This document shows positions 42,874 to 51,391 of a stretch of 64,000 bases of DNA, one piece after another. Numbering within the stretch: the first letter of the stretch is position 1; each line of letters starts with the position of its first letter. Source of the DNA: Prochlorococcus sp. AG-402-O21. Lineage in GTDB: Bacteria; Cyanobacteriota; Cyanobacteriia; PCC-6307; Cyanobiaceae. The DNA lies in contig QCIZ01000001.1 in assembly GCA_003216375.1 (NCBI GenBank), forward strand, positions 62,001 through 126,000, written 5' to 3'. Made by a program: the position numbers and the translations under genes. Below the pieces are notes generated by a model. The model made no database searches, was not told the origin of the DNA, and worked only from the letters and a program-made list of their open reading frames with translations.

Positions 42874-43674
42874 TTAAACCAAAAAAGATATTTTTTTAGT
42901 TTGGAAATGTAAAATCAAAAGAGAAAGTATTAAGCCAAAAATATTAATAATCAAGATTAAAAACTGACTATAGTAATTAACATTTGAGGTTATCAAACTG
43001 TAACGTAAAGAATCTATCAATATATACAAAAAATTAATATTAGTTATCCAATTTAGATCTCCCAAGCTTTCTTTTCTATATAGAATAGGTGATATTAAAA
43101 AAATTAATTGTAAGACGATAGGAACTAATTGAGCAAAATCTGAAAAACGAAGACTTATTAACGCAATAATCAAAGGAAACCAAAATAAAAAAATAAATAG
43201 ATTAACAAATGGAATCCAAGATGAAACGATAAGGTTGTAGAAAAGAGACTTATTAAAAAATATAAGAACTAGAAAAACTAATGCAAATGACTGAAAAAAA
43301 GTTTGTACCTGAAAAGCCCATTCTTCAAGAACATAAAATATCGGCTTAAGTTTTAAATTTTGAATATTAGATCTATTGTTAATAAAAAGTATCGGAGCAC
43401 TTGAAATAGAAGAACAGATTGAATTCCATACAACAAGACCAATACCAAGATAAATCAAATAAGAGTTAAAATCAGTTACAGAAAAAACTGTCCCGTAGAC
43501 AATACCTAAAGTAGTTATTGAGAGCAGGTTCGAAAATCCAAGCCAAAAGCTACCTAATGCTGTTCTTGCAAATCTAGCTCGTGTTCTTGAAGTAGCTGTA
43601 AACCACCAAAGCTGCCTATTCTCATAAGAGAATTTGATATTATCTCTAAATATTTTCATAATAATCACTCGCAT
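42874..43674 (-). CDS. ABC-2 type polysaccharide export permease (Wzm/KpsM-like)
   Basis: A 266-residue membrane protein with six predicted helices. RTALGSFWLGFSNLLSITTLGIVYGTVF and the later FSDFAQLVPIVLQLIFLISPILYRKESL are typical of ABC-2 permeases that export O-antigen or capsule. A second Met at codon 6 (43659) is a possible start. The start lies inside the end of the ATPase gene (29-base overlap), so the two are translationally coupled and form the transporter. Confidence 0.88.
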   Translation of the reverse strand: MRVIIMKIFRDNIKFSYENRQLWWFTATSRTRARFARTALGSFWLGFSNLLSITTLGIVYGTVFSVTDFNSYLIYLGIGLVVWNSICSSISSAPILFINNRSNIQNLKLKPIFYVLEEWAFQVQTFFQSFALVFLVLIFFNKSLFYNLIVSSWIPFVNLFIFLFWFPLIIALISLRFSDFAQLVPIVLQLIFLISPILYRKESLGDLNWITNINFLYILIDSLRYSLITSNVNYYSQFLILIINIFGLILSLLILHFQTKKISFLV

Positions 43675-45013
43675 GATAATAATTTAATGCTTCATCAAGA
43701 TGGCCGTCATAAACAATTGAGCCATGATTAAAGACAATTCCTCTAGTACAAAATTGTCTAAGTAATTCCTCTGAGTGACTAGCTAAAAAAAGTGTTCCTG
43801 CCGAATCAATAAAAGATTTAAGTCGCTTCTCTGCTTTTTCAAAAAACTCAGCATCTCCTGTTCCAAATCCCTCATCAATAGCCAAGCAATCATGTTTACA
43901 TGAGGTTAAAAGAGAGAATATTAATCTAGCTGACATTCCCTCACTATATGTTTTAACAGGTAAAGAGATATAATTACCTAAACCTGAAAAATCTATAATC
44001 TCTCTAAGGTATTTCTGAAATCCTTTAAAATTACTATTAATCAACAAATAGTGGGCCTTAGCAGCATCGATTCCACTTAATTCATTACTGGTTAAAAAAC
44101 TCTTTTGAAGCATTGGATAAACATTAACATTGATTTTCATTTTCCCTGAAGTTAATGAATATATGCCTGAAATAAGTTTTAAGAAAGTGCTTTTCCCAGA
44201 ACCATTATGACCAATTAATGCAACACGTTCTCCTTTAGTAAAAGTGACATTTAAATTTGATAAAGCTTCAACATTTGTTTGATTATTTTTAATTTTAAGA
44301 CTGCCACCAGTGAAAGGAACCTTTATAGTATTTGCAAGCAGTTTTGTAAATTTTTTATTATTAGAAAAAACTGGTATTAATAAAGATACTCCTTCTAGTT
44401 CAATAACAGGTTTAGAATTTGATGATTTCGAAAATAAAATAATCGACTGAATATTTTTTTTTACTTCTATAAGATTAGATATATTTTCTGAATTAACTTG
44501 ACTAATAAATTCCACACCGACTGATAGCGCATGGCCAGAAATCCAAGGATTAATAGAAGAAGGTTGATATAAGCTAACTCCATTAATTGTTGACTCTAAT
44601 TCTTTAGTAAATAATTCAGCAGATTTAACTTTATTATCTAAAGCTATTTTATCAATAATTTGCTGCTTATTATTACTTTGACTTGAAACTGATAATGATC
44701 CAATTAAATCACATGCTAAATCTGAAATATCATGAGAGCCTGATTGGATCGATCTTAACCAATAACTTAATCCAGCAAAATCAACCTTTCGACTAAATAA
44801 ATTTAGATATAATTGATTTATCTTAAAGTCTAAAGACTTACCATACATTATAGAATTCTTATATTCATCTTGGATAGATAAATGACATGCTATTTCTCTT
44901 AACTTAACCCCTTTACTAGCTTGTAAAAGCCAATATTGGATTCCAGGCGGGTCAGCTGGCCGGCCAAAATAAGCAATATATAACTCTTGTAATTTTTTAG
45001 AATCAACTTCCAT
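43646..45013 (-). CDS. Polysaccharide-export ABC ATPase with N-terminal DUF4214-type module
   Basis: A 455-residue fusion. Residues 1 to about 110 form a DUF4214-type module with two related halves, LYIAYFGRPAD at 11-21 and LYLNLFSRKVD at 68-78, each followed by a GxxYW motif. Residues 110-190 also resemble the equivalent part of the giant surface protein at 55555-59151. The ATPase follows from about 205: Walker A GHNGSGKS at 268-275, the signature YSEGM near 356 (a Wzt/KpsT-type variant), Walker B LAIDEGFGTGD at 377-387 and the switch His413. The C-terminus lacks the usual Wzt carbohydrate-binding domain. The N-terminal module may replace it functionally (inference). Confidence 0.88.
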   Translation of the reverse strand: MEVDSKKLQELYIAYFGRPADPPGIQYWLLQASKGVKLREIACHLSIQDEYKNSIMYGKSLDFKINQLYLNLFSRKVDFAGLSYWLRSIQSGSHDISDLACDLIGSLSVSSQSNNKQQIIDKIALDNKVKSAELFTKELESTINGVSLYQPSSINPWISGHALSVGVEFISQVNSENISNLIEVKKNIQSIILFSKSSNSKPVIELEGVSLLIPVFSNNKKFTKLLANTIKVPFTGGSLKIKNNQTNVEALSNLNVTFTKGERVALIGHNGSGKSTFLKLISGIYSLTSGKMKINVNVYPMLQKSFLTSNELSGIDAAKAHYLLINSNFKGFQKYLREIIDFSGLGNYISLPVKTYSEGMSARLIFSLLTSCKHDCLAIDEGFGTGDAEFFEKAEKRLKSFIDSAGTLFLASHSEELLRQFCTRGIVFNHGSIVYDGHLDEALNYYHASDYYENI

Positions 45014-45034
45014 TACTTAGATAATTAAATTTCA

Positions 45035-47857
45035 TCATCCAGTAGTTTTTTTGGCTGGCTGAAACATAAACATTGAGTAAATAACATTTCTTCTCATATT
45101 AATCATCATTTCTAAAAACATGTCATAACCCTCATTTTTATATTCAATTAAAGGATCTTTTTGTCCATATCCTCTAAGGCCAACTGATTCGCGCAAAGAA
45201 TCCATCGATTGCAAATGCTCTCTCCACAAAGTATCAAGTTGTTGAAGTATAAAAAATCTTTCAGCTTCACGCATCATTCCAGGATGAGAATCTTCAACTT
45301 GGGCTTCCTTTAAATCATATGCATTTCTCAACTCTTCTTTTAAGTAATTTTTTAATTCATCTACATTTAATTTAAATAAGTCATTTGCCTTTAAATCTTC
45401 TAATAAATATATGAATTCTTTCACCTTTGAAACTAACTTGTCTAGATCCCATTCTTCTGGTGGAAGATCTTCATTCACATATGCCTCCACTATTTCCTCC
45501 ATAGTACGTTCACCATATCCTAAAACTTGCAATTTTAATTCTTTTCCTTCTAAAACTCTTCTTCTTTCTGTGTATACAGCTTTCCTTTGATTATTCATGA
45601 CCTCATCATATTCAAAAATTTGTTTTCTAATATCGTAATAATAAGTTTCTACTTTCTTTTGTGCTCCTTCTAATGAACGAGTAAGCATTCCTGATTCAAT
45701 TGGCATATCTTCCTCTACCCTGAATGCATTCATAAGACTTGCAACTCTGTCTCCTCCAAATATCCTCAGTAGATTGTCTTCAAGAGATAAGAAAAATCTT
45801 GTACTTCCAAAATCCCCCTGTCTCCCTGATCTTCCTCTGAGTTGATTATCAACTCTTCTAGATTCATGCCTTTCAGTACCAATAACATGTAATCCGCCGA
45901 AATTACGAACATTTTCCTCTTCATCTTTAATAACATCTTGATATTCATCCTTAATTAAATTAATAGCTTTTCTCAAAGAAATAATGTCCTCATCTTTTGT
46001 AGGACTTTTCTCAGCCGCAGTTGCTATTCGATCATCTAACTCAATCGAGGTTAGAGTTCTATCCCCCCAAGACTTAACTAAACCAGATATCACATTAGCA
46101 AGTTGTTTATCTGTTTCATCTGACAAAGTTACTGGAAACAATTTATTTAGAGAATTTTGACTAATATTCTTTTTTTGTTTCTTATCAGTTGTTTGAAATC
46201 CAACAGATTCAGTTGTCCTTTGCAAAGGAATTGGTGGTTTATGTCCTTCTTCAGGTTTAATTAAGCGAGAGCTCAGTAATTCTTTTATTTTTAATTTAGC
46301 CATATAATCACTATTTCCACCGAGAATGATATCTGTCCCTCTACCAGCCATATTCGTAGCAATAGTTACAGCTCCAGACCTTCCAGCTTGAGCAACAATT
46401 TCAGCTTCTCGTTGAACATTTTCTGGTTTCGCATTTAACAAATTATGTGGTATTTGCTCTTCTTCTAAAAGAGTACTAATCAATTCACTTTTTTCAACAC
46501 TTGTTGTTCCAACAAGTACGGGTCTTCCTTGTTGATGAATAGCAGCAATTTCTTTTGCAACAGCTCTCCATTTTGCCGATTCTGTCTTGAAGACTTGATC
46601 AGTCCAATCTTCTCGCGAAATTTTTCTATTTGTAGGTATTACTGTAGTTTGCAATTTATATGTTTTCTCAAACTCAACTTCCTCAGTTTTTGCTGTCCCT
46701 GTCATTCCAGATAAACGAGGATATAGAAGAAAGAAATTTTGATAAGTTATCGAAGCAAGAGTTTGGGTTTCTGGTTGAATTGCAAGTTGTTCTTTTGCCT
46801 CTATAGCTTGATGCTGACCATCGCTCCATCTTCTACCTGGCATTACTCTCCCCGTAAATTCATCCACGATGACCGCTTCACCGTCTCTAATTATGTAATT
46901 AGTATCTAAAGTAAAAAGCTCTTTAGCTTTTAGAGCATTAGTTACATAATGTGCCCAAGGATCCTTGGGATCAAATAAATCATTAACATTCAAAAGTTTC
47001 TCTGTTTTCGCAAAACCTTCATCTGTAAGTATGCAACTTCTTTGCTTTTCATCTACTTCATAATCACCCTCTGGATCTACTCCATCTTTTGAAATTTCTT
47101 TAGATCTAATTAATTTATCTACAACAGATGCAGCCTTTTGATACTTTTCTTGAGGTCGTTCAACTTGTCCTGAAATTATTAATGGAGTCCTGGCCTCATC
47201 GATCAAAATCGAATCGACTTCATCAATTACACAAAACTGAAAAGACCTTTGAACTATTTCATCTGAAGTTGCGGCCATATTATCTCTAAGGTAATCAAAG
47301 CCCAATTCTGAATTGGTCGCATAGGTAATATCACATGAATAATTCTTCCTGCGAGTTTGAGGCGTCATGTCTTGCTGAATCAAACCCACTGAGAGGCCTA
47401 GAAAACGATGAATTTGCCCCATCCATTCTGCATCTCTTCTCGCCAGATAGTCATTAACAGTAACCACATGAACTCCCTTTCCCGCTAAAGCATTTAAAAA
47501 ACTTGGTAATGTTGAAACTAGTGTTTTACCCTCACCGGTTTTCATTTCTGCTATCTGTCCTTCATGTAATACCATTCCGCCCATTAATTGCACATCAAAA
47601 TGTCTCATTCCCAAAACCCTTTTTGAAGCTTCCCTAACAACCGCAAATACGTCGGGGAGAAGCTCATCCATCAAGGCAAATTCAGACGAAGATTCACTAG
47701 CCTTCTCAATTTTTGAGCGAAATTCTGTAACTTGGGTCCTCAGCTCATCATCTGAAAGAGATGCATAATCTTCTTCTAGAATATTAATATCGGAAACAAT
47801 AGGAGCATACTTCCGTAACTTACGGGCGTTGGGATCACCAAGAAGTCGTTTAAGCAT
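45035..47857 (-). CDS. secA: Preprotein translocase ATPase SecA
   Basis: A 940-residue Sec motor. It starts [17 protein letters not shown], with Walker [15 protein letters not shown], the DEAD-type box [21 protein letters not shown], the second nucleotide-binding domain with [14 protein letters not shown], and [20 protein letters not shown]. The C-terminal zinc-binding tail is absent, as in other cyanobacterial SecA. It lies 21 bases upstream of the DUF4214-ATPase gene on the same strand, so they could share transcripts. It is divergent from gmd. Confidence 0.96.
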   Translation of the reverse strand: MLKRLLGDPNARKLRKYAPIVSDINILEEDYASLSDDELRTQVTEFRSKIEKASESSSEFALMDELLPDVFAVVREASKRVLGMRHFDVQLMGGMVLHEGQIAEMKTGEGKTLVSTLPSFLNALAGKGVHVVTVNDYLARRDAEWMGQIHRFLGLSVGLIQQDMTPQTRRKNYSCDITYATNSELGFDYLRDNMAATSDEIVQRSFQFCVIDEVDSILIDEARTPLIISGQVERPQEKYQKAASVVDKLIRSKEISKDGVDPEGDYEVDEKQRSCILTDEGFAKTEKLLNVNDLFDPKDPWAHYVTNALKAKELFTLDTNYIIRDGEAVIVDEFTGRVMPGRRWSDGQHQAIEAKEQLAIQPETQTLASITYQNFFLLYPRLSGMTGTAKTEEVEFEKTYKLQTTVIPTNRKISREDWTDQVFKTESAKWRAVAKEIAAIHQQGRPVLVGTTSVEKSELISTLLEEEQIPHNLLNAKPENVQREAEIVAQAGRSGAVTIATNMAGRGTDIILGGNSDYMAKLKIKELLSSRLIKPEEGHKPPIPLQRTTESVGFQTTDKKQKKNISQNSLNKLFPVTLSDETDKQLANVISGLVKSWGDRTLTSIELDDRIATAAEKSPTKDEDIISLRKAINLIKDEYQDVIKDEEENVRNFGGLHVIGTERHESRRVDNQLRGRSGRQGDFGSTRFFLSLEDNLLRIFGGDRVASLMNAFRVEEDMPIESGMLTRSLEGAQKKVETYYYDIRKQIFEYDEVMNNQRKAVYTERRRVLEGKELKLQVLGYGERTMEEIVEAYVNEDLPPEEWDLDKLVSKVKEFIYLLEDLKANDLFKLNVDELKNYLKEELRNAYDLKEAQVEDSHPGMMREAERFFILQQLDTLWREHLQSMDSLRESVGLRGYGQKDPLIEYKNEGYDMFLEMMINMRRNVIYSMFMFQPAKKTTG

Positions 47858-48062
47858 TAACTATTTGATCGAAACATTTTGTTTTTATATTTTACGCTAT
47901 TGAAATTGGATATAAGAAATTTTCATAAACATCTTCCTTATAATAAAACTAGCTACATGTCAGATTGAAAATAGTCAATTAGTTAATTGTTTTCAAATTA
48001 CTAATCGAATCCAGACCATAAAGTAGAATCATAAAGAATGAAAAATTAATGACTTGGTTCAA

Positions 48063-49118
48063 ATGCAAGAACGAAAAAAAGCATTAATTACTGGTATTAC
48101 AGGTCAAGACGGAAGCTATCTAGCTGAACTACTTATTAATAAAGGATACTTAGTTCATGGACTACTTAGAAGATCTAGTACAGAAAATACCTCTAAAATT
48201 GATAATATAATCAAAGAACATATTGAAGATAATTTAATACTACACTATGGCGATCTCACCGATAGTGCAAACCTAATAAATATTATAAATATAATAAAAC
48301 CGGATGAAATTTATAATTTAGCTGCTCAAAGTCATGTAGGAATAAGTTTCGAATGTCCTGAATATACTGCCGAAACAGATGCTCTTGGGCCATTGAGAAT
48401 ATTAGAAGCAATAAAAATACTTGGATTAAATAAAAAGACAAAATTCTATCAAGCAAGTACCTCTGAACTTTACGGATTAATTCAAGAAAATCCACAAAAA
48501 GAAACAACACCATTTTATCCCAGAAGCCCTTATGGGGTAGCAAAACTTTATGCATACTGGATAACAGTTAATTATCGAGAAGCATATGACATATATGCAT
48601 GTAATGGAATTCTTTTTAATCATGAATCACCTAGAAGAGGGGAAGAATTTGTAACAAGAAAAATCACAAAAGGACTAGCTAGTATTCATCTAGGATTACA
48701 AGATTGTCTAAAAGTTGGGAATATTAATTCAAAACGCGATTGGGGGCATGCAAGGGATTTTGTTGAGATGCAGTGGATGATGCTTCAACAAAAAAAACCT
48801 GAAGACTTTGTAATCGCAACAGGTCAACAAACAAGCGTAAAAGAATTCATAGAAATTTGCTCTAGGCTGCTAAATTGGGGCGGAATAAATTGGGAAGGTA
48901 GTGGATTAAATCAAGTTGGGAAAAGAAAAGATAATGGAAAAATAGTTATTAAAGTTGATTCCAAATTTTATAGACCTGCTGAAGTTGATTCATTATTAGG
49001 AGACCCAGGTAAAGCAAATGAAAAGCTAGGATGGGAACCAAAATATACATTACAAGAATTAGCCAAAGAAATGATTGAAAGTGATATTGAACATCTCAAA
49101 CATAAGGATAAATTATGA
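48063..49118 (+). CDS. gmd: GDP-mannose 4,6-dehydratase
   Basis: A 351-residue short-chain dehydrogenase fold enzyme from ATG at 48063; a TTG three codons earlier is less likely. NADP binding is [14 protein letters not shown]. Catalytic blocks are [14 protein letters not shown] and [15 protein letters not shown] with the Tyr-x3-Lys pair. Substrate blocks are [22 protein letters not shown] and [14 protein letters not shown]. It makes GDP-4-keto-6-deoxymannose, the precursor of fucose, rhamnose or perosamine units. Its stop overlaps the protease ATG (ATGA). Confidence 0.95.
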   Translation: MQERKKALITGITGQDGSYLAELLINKGYLVHGLLRRSSTENTSKIDNIIKEHIEDNLILHYGDLTDSANLINIINIIKPDEIYNLAAQSHVGISFECPEYTAETDALGPLRILEAIKILGLNKKTKFYQASTSELYGLIQENPQKETTPFYPRSPYGVAKLYAYWITVNYREAYDIYACNGILFNHESPRRGEEFVTRKITKGLASIHLGLQDCLKVGNINSKRDWGHARDFVEMQWMMLQQKKPEDFVIATGQQTSVKEFIEICSRLLNWGGINWEGSGLNQVGKRKDNGKIVIKVDSKFYRPAEVDSLLGDPGKANEKLGWEPKYTLQELAKEMIESDIEHLKHKDKL

Positions 49119-50293
49119 TTGATTTTAATATTTTAAAAAGCACAACATCGATCTCACATACCAAAAATATTTTATTAAATAATAACTCTGAGAGCTTGAC
49201 ATACTTTATTGAAAATTATAAAGGAACTTTATATTTAGAAAATTTTATTGATACTGGGGCCAATGGCTACATAACGAGTAAAGTTGATACAACGATTGTA
49301 AGCTCAGGTCACTCCGAATTAGACAAGAATTTTATACGAGAATTATTTAGCACTATAGATGAATTAATTGATTTAGATTTCACAGAACAATCAACAAAGA
49401 ATGGCTCACTAATTGATATTTATTCTGTGAAATCATCTTCATCTTTTAGTAGTAATGTAATAGGCCAAGCAATAACTAAAACAAATGCACACGGTAGTTG
49501 GTGGAATATATTATGGAAGAATGATAACAATGATGATGAGACTAAAAATATTGAAAAATATACACTTACTCATGAAATTGGACACTCACTGGGGCTATCT
49601 CATCCCAACAATGAACCATATAATGAACAATGGGATAGCTCAGATACTATAATGAGCTACAATGTACCTAAATCGGGTTACTCAACCTCATTCTCAGAAG
49701 CTGATTTAAATGCTTTAATTAGTATTTGGGGTAGAGAAAATGATAAAGGATATATAACATATAAAAAAGAATATGATCAATATAGTTTTTATAAATTAGG
49801 AGAGGAAACCTATTCAATCAAAACTAATGTTGGTCTCGAAGATATAAGTAAAGTCAATTCTTTAAAGTTTAAAGATAAAGAAATAAATGTCAAAGAAGAT
49901 ATAATAAATACGTTTGATCAAATAACCGGAATTTACGATGCATCAGGCGAAATGTTTAGAATATATAATGCAGCATTCTCAAGATTTCCTGATAATAACG
50001 GTCTAAAATATTGGATAAAACAATATAGTGAAGGAACAGATAATCATGAAATTGTCTCTAAGTCTTTTCTTGGATCAAATGAATTTATCAATAAATATGG
50101 ATCAAATTTAACAAACGAAGCATTTGTAGAGAAGCTTTATATCAACGTTCTTGGAAGAACGTATGACGAAGAAGGATATAATTACTGGACAGGAAATTTG
50201 AATAACAATGTTGAGGAAAGATGGAGTGTTCTCTGGAATATTTCCCAATCCAATGAAAATATAAATATTTTTAAAGATATAAGCGGTTTATAA
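49115..50293 (+). CDS. Metzincin-type metalloprotease with C-terminal DUF4214-type module
   Basis: A 392-residue protein with no Sec signal peptide. The zinc site [11 protein letters not shown] lies at 153-163 and the Met-turn TIMSYN at 178-183, as in serralysin/M10 proteases. The usual RTX calcium repeats are missing. Residues about 278-385 form two DUF4214-like halves, [20 protein letters not shown] and [22 protein letters not shown]. The absence of a signal peptide and the secretion operon just downstream suggest type I export (inference). It is translationally coupled to gmd. Confidence 0.8.
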   Translation: MIDFNILKSTTSISHTKNILLNNNSESLTYFIENYKGTLYLENFIDTGANGYITSKVDTTIVSSGHSELDKNFIRELFSTIDELIDLDFTEQSTKNGSLIDIYSVKSSSSFSSNVIGQAITKTNAHGSWWNILWKNDNNDDETKNIEKYTLTHEIGHSLGLSHPNNEPYNEQWDSSDTIMSYNVPKSGYSTSFSEADLNALISIWGRENDKGYITYKKEYDQYSFYKLGEETYSIKTNVGLEDISKVNSLKFKDKEINVKEDIINTFDQITGIYDASGEMFRIYNAAFSRFPDNNGLKYWIKQYSEGTDNHEIVSKSFLGSNEFINKYGSNLTNEAFVEKLYINVLGRTYDEEGYNYWTGNLNNNVEERWSVLWNISQSNENINIFKDISGL

Positions 50294-50332
50294 ATTTAGG
50301 CATAAAGATAAAACATCGCTTAATGTATATAA

Positions 50333-50414
50333 ACAGATGTAAATCTATATTTAGATGAATATTTGATTTAAATCAAAATTAATAAATATAAATCATTTAC
50401 AGATATAAATCTGT
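50333..50414. promoter_or_regulatory. Cluster of three palindromes upstream of the type I secretion operon
   Basis: Two related imperfect or perfect palindromes, ACAGATGTAAATCTAT (50333-50348) and ACAGATATAAATCTGT (50399-50414), flank a perfect 16-base palindrome TTTGATTTAAATCAAA (50362-50377). The central one contains TTGAT-N4-ATCAA, the consensus shape of FNR/ANR-type sites. The last one is 50 bases before the next start codon. They may be operators, or terminators for the upstream protease gene; only the sequences themselves are certain. Confidence 0.5.
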
Positions 50415-50463
50415 TTTATGTTATTCCAAGTGCTAGATTAGACATTCAAAATCGACAACCCAA

Positions 50464-50643
50464 ATGCCTGAAATTAAAATCAACGATAAAAGCTATGATG
50501 TAGACAAACTTTCCGAAAATGCTAAAAACCAAATAGCTAGCTTACAATTTGTTCAAAGTGAAATTGTTAGACTCAATGCAAAACTTGCTGCTTTTAAAAC
50601 TGCTGAGATAGCCTATTCAAAAGCTATTGAGGAAGCAATATAG
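50464..50643 (+). CDS. Small coiled-coil protein (DUF6447-like) at head of secretion operon
   Basis: A 59-residue protein, MPEIKINDKSYDVDKLSENA to AYSKAIEEAI. A short beta-strand N-terminus is followed by a long amphipathic helix (about 20-57, LQFVQSEIVRLNAKLAAFKTA). The layout matches a small family I recall as DUF6447, found next to secretion genes; the number is from memory. ATG at 50464 and a TAG five bases before the parvulin start fit an operon. Function unknown, perhaps a chaperone or adaptor for export. Confidence 0.8.
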   Translation: MPEIKINDKSYDVDKLSENAKNQIASLQFVQSEIVRLNAKLAAFKTAEIAYSKAIEEAI

Positions 50644-50647
50644 AATA

Positions 50648-51388
50648 ATGAAATCAACTAATATATTAACGAAGGATATAACTGAATTATTAATTAAGAA
50701 TCAGCTTTTAGAGGTCTTGATAAAAAAAGAGATTTTAAGTGAAATTATTGAAGAGATTATATTAACAACAGAAGAGAAAAATAATATTAAAGAAATGATT
50801 TTTGATAAAGAAAAAATAAGTACCGAATCAGAGTTTGATGAGTGGTTGAAAGAAAAGAATACAAGTAAAGAAGATTTCTTTAACGACATTTCAAGACCAA
50901 TTAAAATAAACAAATATTGTTTAAGTCATTTTTCTCATAGAACTGAACAAATATTCCTAGAAAGAAAAGATATGATTAGCAAAGTCACATATAGTCTTAT
51001 AAGAGTCCAAGATTTTTTCCACGCACAAGAGATATATCTTCGAATCAAAGAAGAACCCAAGACATTTGGAGATTTAGCAAAACAGTTCTCCCTTGGATCT
51101 GAGAAAGACACCCAAGGACATGTTGGGCCTATCCAAATAGCACAAGGTCATCCAACTCTGACCCAAATGCTAAAAACAAGTAGAATAGGAGAAGTTAACA
51201 AGCCTTTTAGAGTAGAAGAATTCTGGATAGTTCTTCGGCTCGAATCTATAAATGAAGCAAAGCTAGATGAAAACATGAAACTTGAACTATCAAAGCAACT
51301 CTTTGAAGAAGACTTGACTGAAAAAACTAATAAAGAAATCAGTAATTTACTAAATTCTTTCTCAACAAATCACAAAAAAGATTATTAA
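50648..51388 (+). CDS. Parvulin-type peptidyl-prolyl cis-trans isomerase (PpiC family)
   Basis: A 246-residue protein from ATG at 50648; a TTG seven codons earlier would overlap the small upstream gene. The N-terminal half is helical and charged. The rotamase domain (about 115-205) has IYLRIKEEPKTFGDLAKQFS, GHVGPIQIAQGHPTLTQML and FWIVLRLESI. No signal peptide is visible, so it probably acts in the cytoplasm on the exported substrate or the ABC protein. It lies 3 bases upstream of the HlyB-like gene. Parvulins next to type I secretion genes recur in cyanobacteria (recalled knowledge). Confidence 0.83.
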   Translation: MKSTNILTKDITELLIKNQLLEVLIKKEILSEIIEEIILTTEEKNNIKEMIFDKEKISTESEFDEWLKEKNTSKEDFFNDISRPIKINKYCLSHFSHRTEQIFLERKDMISKVTYSLIRVQDFFHAQEIYLRIKEEPKTFGDLAKQFSLGSEKDTQGHVGPIQIAQGHPTLTQMLKTSRIGEVNKPFRVEEFWIVLRLESINEAKLDENMKLELSKQLFEEDLTEKTNKEISNLLNSFSTNHKKDY

Positions 51389-51391
51389 GAA

